In this document: positions 23,744 through 35,063 of the stretch, piece after piece
Layout of the letters: each line of letters opens with the position of its first letter
Numbering within the stretch: position 1 is the first letter of the stretch
From: Heterostelium album PN500
Taxonomy: Eukaryota; Evosea; Eumycetozoa; Acytosteliales; Acytosteliaceae
NCBI RefSeq assembly: GCF_000004825.1
Contig: NW_008805070.1
Span: 1,178,001 to 1,242,000 of the forward strand
DNA: 64,000 nt
Direction: 5' to 3'
Notes under the pieces: generated by a model
The model's database searches: none
What the model was told of the DNA's origin: nothing
What the model saw: only the letters and a program-made list of their open reading frames with translations
Position numbers and translations under genes: made by a program

Positions 23744-26137
23744 TTAGATAGTTTTCTCTATTTTTATTTTATTTTTATCCTCTTCCTCTTTTTCCTCTTT
23801 TGATACTACTTCATCTATTTTTCTCTTTTTATTTTCATTCGACTCGGCATTATCTTCGTTTATAGTTGAACTATCATTATTGTTATTGTTACTAATCGCT
23901 TGTTTAGAATTCTCTCCTAAAGCTACTTGTGGTAAAATATCAGTAGTAAGTTTCAACAGCTCTCTATATGCCATGGTTGCATATGATGAAGTCGGTAAAT
24001 TGAATGATATTCTCAGTGCTCTAAACTTTCCATCTAAAATAACAACAAGATAATAATTGTTAGTGGTTGTTTAGAAACTATTTTTTTAAACAATGATGAT
24101 TTACATACTTGGTTGATCTTGTGGTTCTTCTTTACCATTTAATCTTTCTAAATCGTTAATAGTAAGTGCCTTTGTATAGTCATCGTATCTAAATGTCTTG
24201 TATTGTATGTCATTGGCAAAGGAAATGATCTTTCTGTATGAACCTTTGAGGTTGTAGATTCTTGACTTGTTTGTGAAATTCTTTTCGGTGATGTTGTCTT
24301 CGGCAATGACCTGTTTGTAAAGCTCTCCAATCTTGTTAAGTGGATAGAGTACATCGTTTCCAAACATTGGTAATACTACTTGTGAAATATTGTAACGACC
24401 AGCTTTTACATCCTCCTCAGTGACATGAACAATATGGAAATCACTATCGTCATCGTCTGGAACCTCTTCGTCTTGAGCGTCCTCCAATACATTTGATTCT
24501 CCTTCGTTGTTGTTATTGTTTGCTTCATTGTCATCTTTTGCTTTCTTGTCGATGTCGACAGCAACGAGATCACCTACAACCGGTAATTCGTGTCCGTACA
24601 ACTTGATTCTCTCGCTAGTCATTCTATTCCAAATATAACTCTGATAGCTGTGTGGGTACAACATTCTAAGGGTTCTTGGCAAGTTGTCGAATGCATTCAT
24701 GAAACCTCTTGGATCTCTGATCAGACCCTTGCAAATGGCAATCTCTGAAGTCATATACTTGGGAAGCGATCTCATCAGTGCCTTGACATCACCAGAATCC
24801 TTGTATTTCTGTCTTGCCACTCTGAGTTCCTCTTTCTCACCTTCACGTGGGTACAACATCAACTTGATAACCTCCTCCCATTCACCTCGAATGATTGACT
24901 TTCCAATTTGATGGGTACTGACCGATCCCGTTCCGAAACGCTGCAATCCATAGTAGTTAATGAAACCTGTCTTTTTGAATTGCTCCACCGATGACTCTAC
25001 CAATTGGTCGTCGGCAGAGATATCACGGATTACGATTGTGAAACGATTGCCACTCAAGTCACCGAGTTGCAGATGCTTATCGACATACTTAAAGTCACCA
25101 CCGACTTTCATACCGTAGAGTCTGCTGTTGACACCCAACAATCTCTTGTGATTCATCTTGAATGCCGTCACCGATTGAGTGGTCACACCTCTCTTGTCTT
25201 TGGTTCCGGCCATCGAAAAGATTCTCTGATTGACCTTTAGCTGTTTAGAAATGATATTGAAAGCATCCATCGATTCTTTGTTCTCTTTGAACAAAACAAA
25301 TTGTAAATACTTGGGTCTACCTGCTGGCCATGCATCTCTATTATCTCCACGACTACCACGACTTTTGTTTTTTAAAAAAAAAAGGTAAATAAAAAAATAG
25401 TAAGTAAATAAGATCTACATTTGAAATGTTTAGATAGCTCTATAATTCATAGTAATAATAAATAACATACGATGATGAAAGTACTTTAACACATGAATTC
25501 TCTGTCTCTGATATCATTCTGAAACTATGTTTGATTAAAAGATGTAGAGATGTTCTCTTTTCCTTATCTTGTATCAAATCGAACAAGAACTTTGATTTCG
25601 GATTGCTCTTTGATGTCACGTTGACAAACTCTAAGAATTTCGTTGCTTGTTCATTTCCTACAATATCTTCCAAATCCTTTACTACTTTCTCTGAGATTGT
25701 TGGTTGCTCTACAACCTCTGTTTCAGGTTTAGTTTCCTCTTGTACCTTTGGTTTTTCTGGTTCTTTTTCTTCTGTCTTTATATTAATTTAAAAAATAAAA
25801 AAAAGATAAATAAAAAAGTTCTATAACTATTATAATGATTAAGACAACATACAGGCTCAGTATCGGTAATTGAATTCAATGTTATAACATTTCCATTGAT
25901 ATCTATTTCATTTACTATGAAATCATCGTAACGTTGCTTTAAAATACCTGTCCAAGGTGCACTTGTACCCAAGAAACACTCTATTCCAACAGATTTTTCT
26001 GTTCTATTATTTATTGGATTACGTTGTGGTGGTGTTGGTATGCTAGTTGTTGTACTATCAGTACTGGTTGTTGTTGTAGTTATTTGTTGTTGTTCTCCAA
26101 CATCTTCCATCTTTATATTCTCATCCGATGACGACAT
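23744..26137 (-). CDS. pus7: Pseudouridine synthase PUS7 (TruD family)
   Basis: Four exons (26137-25853, 25775-25471, 25361-24109, 24033-23744) give 710 residues. The enzyme isomerises specific uridines to pseudouridine in tRNA and other RNAs. Seen: an N-terminal low-complexity region, then VGIECFLGTSAPWTGILKQR and FIVNEID. Exon 3 opens with RPKYLQFVLFKENKES and carries SMAGTKDKRGVTTQ, the TruD signature with the catalytic Asp in TKDKRG. NYYGLQRFG and FNLPTSSYATMAYRELLK, the usual PUS7 ending, are formed by the last exons. An acidic DDDDSDFHIVH insertion lies in the middle. The ATG at 26137 is chosen because the frame upstream of it lacks another ATG. Confidence 0.92.
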
Positions 26138-26274
26138 GATTGGAAAAAAGACTGATCTCAACGAATCAAATTTTAGATAAATTTAGAAAAAAACGATACG
26201 AAAAAAAAAAGAAATTTAATTTAATTTTAAATCTGACTGATTTATTTAGAAAATACAAATTGGCTAACTAACAT

Positions 26275-28032
26275 TTAAAATGATACAGATCCATACATCG
26301 CTCTAACATGTTTATCACCAATAAGATATGGTTGTTGTTGTTGCTGTTCAATGGAATATTTGAAATTACCATAGTCCACACCACCAAATGAATATACAAA
26401 ACTCTCTGCGGCTGATACTCGGTGATACAATAGATAAACACTATCGGCTTTGCCTGTTTTAACGTTTAGTTTAGTTGTTTGTTTGGTTTCAACGTTGAAT
26501 TTAACTAGACTACCATCTGAACCATGAATGAAGAAATTTCCATTATCGTCATGGCACGCCGACATTGGACAGGAGACGATTGGATGTTTCAACATTAGTT
26601 GATTACTTGTCAAATCGAATTCAGCAATTACTTTTTTGAGCAGTGGTACTGAGTATAGTTTACCTTTGTAGAACATCGACGATAGTTGTTGACCGAGTAT
26701 CTCTTTCGGCATGTAGAGTCTGTCGAATTGAAAGGTCCTTACGTTGAAATAGTCGATTCTATTCATCATTGATCCATTGACCAGATAGATAAGATCTTGG
26801 CCATCGTAACACACCGATATAAAGCAATCGGCAAAGTAGTTATCCATGTCTCCAACATGATCGATCGATTTCGATTTCAATGAAAATCTAAACCATTTGT
26901 TGCGATAGGGAACACCTCCAAAGATATAAACATATTCACCAACGCTTACCATCGATGAACTTGTCTGGAAGAAATCATAACTAAATTGTAATTCTTCGGT
27001 TGTGTTATTTGATGTATTAATAAGTGTTGCTCCATTTGATTGATGTGTTGCCAATATAAAAGATGATTTATTTGTTGATGTTGATGCTGTGGATTGTGGT
27101 GATGTTGCTGTTAATATTATTGATTGTTGTATTATGGAATTTAATTGATTGAAATCCGGTTGTTTAATAGATACTTTATAATCAGTATCATTATTGCAAT
27201 CACTTAGATTATTATTACTATCAGTTGTTAAATGAATATTATATTTATTAATAATATCTAATATGATTGAATTTTGATCATTGTTGTGTTGTGTCAATAG
27301 TTCACCAATGTTCAATTGATTTTGATCATGACTGAATAATGATTGACTATTATCTTTGACGAACGATTTTAATGATGAGCTGCATGTAATCGATTTCATA
27401 ATAGCTATAGTTGAATATTGATCTGTTGTATCTGCTATCACTGATTGATCTTGGTTGTTGTTGCTGCTATCACTATTAATATGTTGATCAACAGTGTTAT
27501 TATCATTATCGTTATCTAATTTACTATTGATATTAATGATATTCACTAAATATTTCAATTGATTCATATTATTATCGACCAGATTGATTATCGCATCTTT
27601 ATTATTGATGATATCTTTCTTTAGTTTATGCTCTTCAACAATAAGATATTGGTGGAGCTGTTCAAAGTGCTGTTTGATCTCATTCTCGGTTGTAGTTAAT
27701 GATTGATATTTGTCACTCGATGACTTTAGAGTACTCCAAAGTGATGTTATTTTCTCTCTGAATACAGTGTTACTTATGATAGTACTATCATCTATATCAT
27801 CAGACTGATCACCACTCTGATCTTTAATATTATGATCCGAATTACTGTCACTCACAACATCTAAAAGATTATGACTTAACGATTGTCTGATACTATCTAT
27901 ATGATCATGGTAATCTAAATGATCTTGATTTGCTCTGTTGTGAATGATAATACATTTTGGACACATCAAACTATTACATTTAAAACAAAAATACTCATGT
28001 GATCTTTGATGTTGAGCACATTTGACTGTCAT
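26275..28032 (-). CDS. B-box zinc-finger protein with kelch-like C-terminal domain
   Basis: Single exon, 585 residues. The N-terminus CAQHQRSHEYFCFKCNSLMC with following C/H residues is a B-box-type zinc finger. A predicted coiled coil follows (about 90-170), interrupted by Asn/Asp-rich tracts. The C-terminal 270 residues contain repeated strands such as VSVGEYVYIFGG, DLIYLVNGSMMNRID and SFVYSFGGVD, a beta-propeller or kelch-like pattern. This layout is TRIM-like without a RING and is common in dictyostelids. It may be a ubiquitin-ligase adaptor or cytoskeletal scaffold, but the function is not known. Confidence 0.75.
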   Translation of the reverse strand: MTVKCAQHQRSHEYFCFKCNSLMCPKCIIIHNRANQDHLDYHDHIDSIRQSLSHNLLDVVSDSNSDHNIKDQSGDQSDDIDDSTIISNTVFREKITSLWSTLKSSSDKYQSLTTTENEIKQHFEQLHQYLIVEEHKLKKDIINNKDAIINLVDNNMNQLKYLVNIININSKLDNDNDNNTVDQHINSDSSNNNQDQSVIADTTDQYSTIAIMKSITCSSSLKSFVKDNSQSLFSHDQNQLNIGELLTQHNNDQNSIILDIINKYNIHLTTDSNNNLSDCNNDTDYKVSIKQPDFNQLNSIIQQSIILTATSPQSTASTSTNKSSFILATHQSNGATLINTSNNTTEELQFSYDFFQTSSSMVSVGEYVYIFGGVPYRNKWFRFSLKSKSIDHVGDMDNYFADCFISVCYDGQDLIYLVNGSMMNRIDYFNVRTFQFDRLYMPKEILGQQLSSMFYKGKLYSVPLLKKVIAEFDLTSNQLMLKHPIVSCPMSACHDDNGNFFIHGSDGSLVKFNVETKQTTKLNVKTGKADSVYLLYHRVSAAESFVYSFGGVDYGNFKYSIEQQQQQPYLIGDKHVRAMYGSVSF

Positions 28033-28287
28033 TTTTTAAAACAATTTATTTAATTCTGTTGTTACAATTAATTTGATTTTAATAATAAATATAGAAATTG
28101 TTCAAAAGTCCATTGTGAATCTTTCAAGCAAAAAAAATATCTTGTTTTTTTTTTTTTTGAGGCAATTCGTGAAGTGATTTGTATACAAATTTTAAGTTTA
28201 TTTAGATGTATTTGTTGGTTTAATATCTGTTTGTTTTTCTTTATCAAATTGAAAAAAGGTTGTTGGTTGATTTGCTGTAAAAAGTGT

Positions 28288-31200
28288 TTATTCGTTTTTC
28301 AGCTTTTTTGCATCTCTCTCCGGTGAATCAGAATTTGATTCAATCAGTTCAGATTTTTGTTCTACCTCCAGTTCTCTCTTTTTATCTATGGTTTTTGTTA
28401 ATGGCTTTGGTGATGGGATGATCGATACATCCTCCAATTTAATATCACTGCTGCTATTGTTGTTGTTATTGTAGTTGTTGTTGTTGTTATTGATGGTATT
28501 GTTAATGGTTGTTGAAGATGACGAGAGCGACACTGGTGGTGAAGGTGTTTTATTAATGCCATTGGTATCATCTAATTTAGGAGAACCATTGCATTTAACA
28601 TGAACGATTTTATTGATCTTTTCATTCAGCTCCACTGCACGATACATCCACTCCTCGTTTGACTCATCCCAGAACTTATCAAACTTTTCTCTACAGATTG
28701 GACAATTCGGTTGCTCGTCGTCAGCAACCAAATTCGGTAACGGTTTTTGTTCATCTTCTTTCTTGTTTTTGGCATTCAAGAAAGGTAACGCTATTGATTA
28801 TTATCAAAAAAAAAATAGATTAGAAAAAAAAAAAAAAGAAAGAAATAATATTAATAATAAGTTTAAAATAAAAAAATTAACATTTTTTTTTTAAAGAAAA
28901 ATTTAAACAACTAAGAGCCTCCATCTTCATAAAGATTACATATATAATGATAATAATCAAATGATAATAAATATTAAAGTCTAACATTGAGATTAAAATA
29001 ATAATCATTTCTTTTTTTCTTTTTTTTTTTCTTTTTTAATGTAATGTAAAACATCATATATTTGTTGACATTGCTATAATTTAATAGATAGATAGAAAGT
29101 CTATGATATTATTATTATTATTGTGAAGATGACGATGATGACGAAGATATGCCAATCGATAACAAGTCAAACGATACAAACGAAACAGAGGAGAATAAAC
29201 TCGCAAAAGATTCAGCTATTGGTTAAAGTCAAAGATGAATAATAGTAGTAATAGTAATGATATAGAAGATAGTGAAGATAGTGAAGATAGTGAAGATAGT
29301 GAAGATGAGGATGAAGAAAGTGAAGAAGAAAGTGAAAAAGATGACGGAGGAGATAGATGATGATGATGGATGTTGAATAAAATAAAAAAAAAGGTTAGTA
29401 AATAAAAACCTACCTGGTTGTTCGTGATGGATTTCGGTGACTCCACATTCGAATGCGATCCACTCGTCTTCGGTGATGTACCAAGATCTAGACATTGCTT
29501 GCTTCTTCTTCTTCTTCTCTTTCTTGTTCACTCTCCAGTGCCAGTCCATGTGTAACTTAAACAACTCATCGTCGTTGAATCTCAATGCACATGTTTTGCA
29601 CTGTAGCGGAAGAGCATCATACAAATCCACGGCTGGATTAAATGGCTCACTGGTTTGTCGGTTTGTCGAGAGTAGTCGTATAATTTTGTGGTGGTTGTGT
29701 TGGTGGTGGTTACGCAATATCATCGTGTGAATTGATTGTCAAGTCGCGCATAGAGAGACATTGACAAACAAACAGAGTAAGATCACCCCGCAGAACAGAA
29801 AGAAGCATTCATTAATAAATAAATTTATTATAAAGTAACATTGTTGCAACAACAATATTATTGATTCAAAATAAATGAAAAAAGTTGAACATCAATAATT
29901 AAATGCCGATTGTATATGGAATTTGGTGTTAAAGAAAAAAGGAAAGGATTCAGTCGGTTAGCTATAATTGTTTCTATATATACTTTGGTTAGTGATTAAA
30001 TATAATAGTTAATAATTACCTTGTTGTGTTGTCATCCTTGCTGGTAGAATCGTCGGATGGTTTTGAGTTGGTAGCATTGTTGTTGTTGATGATGTTGTTG
30101 CTAACGTTTCCAATTGGAAGAGGGCTATTGGATGCTTGAATTGAGATACCAGTGATATTGGTAAACTTTTGCTTGAGGAAGGCATAATTTGCTTGATTGT
30201 AGGAACCACGGTACAAGGTATTCTCCAGTTCGGTCAACAGTGCTTTCACTTGATCATTCTCCGGTTCTGATGCAAGGATGGTACCACATTGTTCAATAAT
30301 CTTGTACAATTGCGATTGTTCCTGTTGGATTTGAGAATGCTCCTCTTGAGCATTGGGGTTATTCGATTGTTGTTGTTGTTGTTGCTGTGGTTGTGGTTGT
30401 TGTTGTCCTCCTTGTTGAAAGGTGTTGGTAATATTATTATTATTGTTATTATTGTTGGGATTGACCTCACCCAAACCATTCATAAACAAGTTGGAAGCAT
30501 TCATATTATTGAAATATGAATAGTTTCCAGCGTTGTTTTGGTTCCACTGCTGCTGTTGTTGTTGATTCATATTGGTTTGATTTGGTACTGAACCACTGGT
30601 ATTAAGATTGAAACTTTGAATCATATTATTAAAATTATTGTAATTTTGATTATTATTCACACCGGCAGGGAACATATTGTTAAGGCTATAGTTATTCATT
30701 CCCACATTATTATTATTATAGTTATTATTAAATTGTTGTTGTTGTTGGCTATTCATCATTCCATTATTCATTATATTCATATTATTATTTGATGTCATCA
30801 TATTGTTGTTTTGTTGATTTAGTTGATTATTAAACTGACCATTCAAGTAATTAGGAGCACTTCCTTTATTGACCCTGGGATCTTGTACCTGTTGTTGCAT
30901 ATCATAGTTATATATATTGGGATAGTTATTTTGGGTAAGTAATCCTGACCATTGATCATAAATATTTATTCCTACGTTAAGTTTATTTTGTGATTGTTGT
31001 TGTTGTTGAGTCCATAGTTGTTGTTGTTGTTGTTGTTGTTGCAGCATTCGTTGTTGTTGCTGTTGTTGTTGTAATAATTGTTGTTGTTGTTGGGATGATA
31101 TCTGTTGTTGAGATGGTTGTTGTTGTTGTTGTGATGGTGGTTGTTTTTGTGGATGTGGCTGTGGTTGTTGCGATCCGGTTGGTGATGGAATTGTTGGTCT

Positions 31201-32073
31201 GGATGATGATGATGATGATGAGGATGGCTTCTGTGGATGACCAGTCTTTTGTGGAGGTTTCACTTGTTGTTTCTTGAGAATCGCAATTCTGGCCATCTCT
31301 TCGACACCGCAGCGCTGTTGGATCTTCTCTAACAATACAGGGTCAAAGTAACCGGTCCAAGTATTGTAAAGATTGAATAGAGACGTCTTGATGGTGTCGT
31401 CGACCGCTTCGAAGCTGGCACAATAGGTATTTACAATGTCGCGGGCAAACAACTGCTTGTAGATCTTACCGACATTCTTGATGATCGAGTCCATCAGATA
31501 CAAAACAGCAAGTCTTTGTTTTGGATTTACGCTCTAATAATAATAAATTTATTTGCAAAAGAAAATAAAATAAAAATAATAATCATAATCATATTGTTAG
31601 ATTTGCGTAAATAAATAATTTAGAATTAGAGAAATTAAAAAAAAAAAACGATTTTGAATTTATTTTTATGTATTCTTTTTTGAGGTTTGTGTGTGTGTGT
31701 GTGCGGTGACGTGATTGAGTAATAATAATAATAATATTGATATTTGATAACATACCTTTCTAATTCTATCTTCAATGAGTGCTGATATCTCTTTGGCAGC
31801 TACGATGTTATCTTGTGCAAAGTGCATCAGTTTATTAATGATAATAGCATCGTTATAGGTAAGATCCTTCAGACGATATGTAAATTCTTGTGCTATATCG
31901 TGAATTGGTCTGCCATTTGAATCTTCCGATACTTGTTGTTGTTGTTGTTTTGTAGTCATTGATGTATACTCTGGATATGTTGATATTATATTATTATTTA
32001 TACTGTTATTGTTCTTATTATTACTATTGTTATTCAAAGTATTTGGTGAAGGTGATACTTGAGGAGATAACAT
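28288..32073 (-). CDS. pcf11: Pre-mRNA cleavage/polyadenylation factor Pcf11
   Basis: Four exons (32073-31756, 31533-30020, 29649-29414, 28790-28288) keep phase throughout and give 856 residues. Pcf11 binds the RNA polymerase II C-terminal domain and drives 3'-end cleavage and termination. Seen: a CID domain split over exons 1 and 2 (EFTYRLKDLTYNDAIIINKL, then SVNPKQRLAVLYLMDSIIKN and LYNTWTGYFDP). A long Gln/Asn region follows. Exon 3 has CKTCALRFNDDELFKLHMDWHWR and SRSWYITEDEW, and exon 4 has CPICREKFDKFWDESNEEWMY with VHVKC, the paired C-terminal zinc modules. Introns 2 and 3 are unusually long (about 370 and 620 bases). An ATG at 29723 could start a shorter zinc-only product, but phase agreement at both junctions favours one gene. 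Confidence 0.82.
29125..29360 (+). other. Acidic coding-like stretch on the opposite strand inside a Pcf11 intron
   Basis: On the plus strand, within the 620-base third intron of pcf11, two short frames read as protein-like acidic sequence. Positions 29125-29226 encode EDDDDDEDMPIDNKSNDTNE and continue to SAIG plus stop. An ATG frame at 29235-29360 encodes 41 residues with an (EDS)n core built from a GAAGATAGT tandem repeat (about 29267-29305). Base composition is richer than ordinary intron. It may be a remnant or last exon of an antisense gene, or just simple repeat expansion. Confidence 0.3.
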
Positions 32074-32151
32074 GTTACTTTAAAATTTATAATATATAAA
32101 GATAGATAGATAAATAAATAAAGAAAAAAAAAGGTTGTTGTATTGATGTTA

Positions 32152-32370
32152 TTAATAGTAATACTGTCTTACTGCTTGAACCAAATGACCAAATTTGTGC
32201 GTGACAGGTCTCTCTACGTTGAAGTAATGCTCAGCTATTATTAACTTTGTTGTTTGTGGAAGTATCAATAATTGTAACACTTGGCAATGAATATTTACTA
32301 TGAGATAAATTGAATTGAATTGAATTGAATTGATTAGATTAGTTGATTGAAATTCAAGAAGTCTAAACAA
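32152..32370 (-). CDS. Possible 3' exon of an unidentified gene
   Basis: The minus strand carries an open frame of up to 72 residues. Its last 45 look coding (VNIHCQVLQLLILPQT then AEHYFNVERPVTHKFGHLV) and it stops at 32152, just upstream of pcf11. The first part (Ile/Asn/Ser from an AATTG repeat) looks non-coding, so a true exon may start inside at an AG near 32300. No family is recognised and no upstream exon was found in the following A+T-rich 500 bases. Weak evidence. Confidence 0.25.
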   Translation of the reverse strand: MFRLLEFQSTNLINSIQFNSIYLIVNIHCQVLQLLILPQTTKLIIAEHYFNVERPVTHKFGHLVQAVRQYYY

Positions 32371-32893
32371 AAAAGAAAAGGTATTTCGATCTGTTTGTAT
32401 GTATTTATTTTATCTATAAAATAAAAATAAGAATACCGTTAATATATATATATTTAATAGTTAATTAAAATAACAAACAAACATACTTTACTTTGAAATT
32501 TTCAAACAAAAATAAATAAAATAAAAAAACAGCAGCTATCTATCTATCAAAAAAAAAAAAGTGTTCTTTAACTTAACTAAAGACTATGAAAAAAAAAAAA
32601 CCAGAGTTATTATTCTAAAAAAAAAAATTAATTTTTTTTTTTTGTTTTTTGAATTCAGCAGATTTGTGTGTTGGTGTTATCACACAAAAAATTATTATTA
32701 GTATTAATAATAATAAAAATCTTGATCTTTTATCTTTTATAAGAATATATGATCATAAATTTGAATTCATTAAGAATGTTATAATATATTATATTATATT
32801 ATTTTATTTTTTTTGAATAAAATTTGTTAATTTTTCTGTTGTTGTTCTGATACATTGGTTGTTCAAAAAAAAAAATTAATCATTTTTTGGAAA
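32371..32893. other. A+T-rich intergenic region
   Basis: Homopolymer runs of A and T with short dinucleotide repeats. No coding or RNA signal was found. It is probably the promoter side of the telomere protein gene on the right. Confidence 0.5.
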
Positions 32894-33626
32894 ATGGATG
32901 AGTAAATAAAAATAATATATAACCATCATGATGATTTAGAGATTCTATTTGATTATTGACATGATATATTATTACTATATTACTATATTATTGTAGTTAC
33001 AAATCTATAAATGAAATAGTTATATCGAAAGCCAATAAATTCAATGTCATAGGTGTGTTGGATAAGTTGGAGGAACTTAGACCAATGTCTGGTGAATACT
33101 GCCAAAAGTTCTTGATCTATGACAGTGAGCAATCAAAGATGAACGTTAGCATATTCTTCAAAGATCAATCGTGTTTACAATACTTTGAGATTGGTAATAT
33201 CTTGGTTTGTTCAGGTTTACGTGTAAGTAGTGTAGTTACTCGTTTATTCGTTTTTTAAACATTCATTTTATTGATTGATCTCATTTATTAATAAATCATA
33301 GAGATCCACCTATAATGATCAGGTCAATGGAAAAGCCAATATCTATGATACGGACTTTAGATGCTATGTCTTTGTCAATGGTGAACCTCTACATCCTATC
33401 GACTTGAAAACACTCGAGAGAGCAACCATCTTTAAGATGACAGATAAGATAAGAGCTAGCATTATTTCATTTGAGAATAAAGGTTATTTTCAGTCAGCTA
33501 CAGCAACATCATCAACATCAACATCAACAACAACAACAACAAATAATAATAATAATAATAATAATAATCAAATAAAGTTATTGAATATAAATAAGAAAAG
33601 AAAATTAGATAATAATGATAGTAGTG

Positions 33627-33666
<40 letters not shown>

Positions 33667-34999
33667 TAATAATAATAATGTTGTTAATAGTTTTACTGGT
33701 AAAGTAGTTGGTATAGATGATATAAAAGATATTGAAAAAGATTCATGGGTGAATATAATTGCAAAGGTAGTGGAGAGATGTTCATCGGCAAATCAAAAGT
33801 GTATAATGTTAAAGTTGTGGGATGGCACTGGACAAGCTATTTTCGATCCAAAGGACAGAGTTGTCAAATCACATACAACTATCACTATGAATGTATGGTT
33901 TGATTATTTCAGTCATATCGAATCACTTTCAACAGATACATGGGCATTGTTTATAAAGGTAAGAGTTCATTGGTACCAACAAAAAGAATTGAAATATGGA
34001 ACAAATTCAAGGATTAACATCTTATCACCAGATGATCCAAGAGTTAAACGGTTATTACGGTAAAGTACTATGAATAACAACAATAGCAACAACAGCAATA
34101 CAAATAACAAACACTAATAACATTTAAAATACTACTACTACTACTACTACTACAGTCAACATAAAGAGAAAGTAGATCAATTAACAAATATTAAAGATGT
34201 TACAGTAAAGAGCGAGTATCAAGATGATAACAACAACAACAACAATGAATTAAATGAATCGGAAATACCAAGTATTTCAACTAGTAAGTAGTAGTATCCT
34301 TTATTTAAACAGACTTAAACTTATTTATCAGTCATATTAACCTGTGATTTGTAACTAGTTGTAGATTTTAAAACTGCAGTTTTCACAAAGATAAAAGATA
34401 TACTTGAATGTAAAGTAAGTTAAAATGTTTTACTTTATCATAATAGAGTTGAAACACTAATGATGAATACAAAATTAACAATAGACACCAAATATATTTG
34501 TGACGATGGTTAAACTTCATGAATCTCATCCGAAACTCTCAAGAAAATGGTTACAAGTTTTATGTGAATCTTGTATGACTTTCCAGGATCCCACACCATC
34601 AACACTACAAGACTACAGTTGCAAAAAATGTGATACAGATGATAAATTAAAATGGATTTATTGTTTGAATCTGTTGATATCCGATGCAACCGGTGAACTT
34701 CCAGTATACCTCTATGGAGATGATGCTGTAAGTTATGAATGACTGCTACATTTATTTTATATTTTTTATTAATTAATCTAAATTATTAACTGTGTTGTTG
34801 TTGATATTAGTTATATTTCTTTAGTCAAACCAATTTAGATTCAAAAGATATATTACCATCTTCCTACAAGGGTGCTCTACATATAATTAAGAGTCTTTTA
34901 ACAAACTATGAAGAGTTTCCAGTCTGTATAAGATCATATGTTACATCAAACAAGATTGTCTATCAAATATTTAAAACAAAATGTATAAATGTTAAATAA
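32894..34999 (+). CDS. pot1: Telomere single-strand DNA-binding protein, POT1 type
   Basis: Seven exons (32894-32901, 32997-33222, 33302-34059, 34156-34283, 34359-34414, 34485-34727, 34811-34999) maintain frame and give 535 residues. POT1 binds the G-rich telomere overhang. Seen: a first OB-fold (SKANKFNVIGVLDKLEEL, FLIYDSEQSKMNVSIFFKD, GNILVCSGLR). An Asn-rich linker is followed by a second OB-fold (WVNIIAKVVERC, MLKLWDGTGQAIF, then VRVHWYQQKEL). The C-terminal part has CESCMTF and CKKCDTD, a four-Cys zinc module like that of POT1 and RPA large-subunit OB domains. The proposed first exon is only ATGGATGA before a GTAAAT donor and is the least certain part. The frame has no other ATG near the domain start. 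Confidence 0.78.
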
Positions 35000-35063
35000 T
35001 CATAATAATAATAATAATAAAATTTAGATTTTATTCAATTAATGTGTATGTAATTTTATTCGT

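Noticed and set aside
30246-31277. Several open frames on both strands over the Pcf11 Gln/Asn region
   Set aside because: All are shadows of CAA/AAC repeats; only the frame with CID and zinc motifs is coherent.
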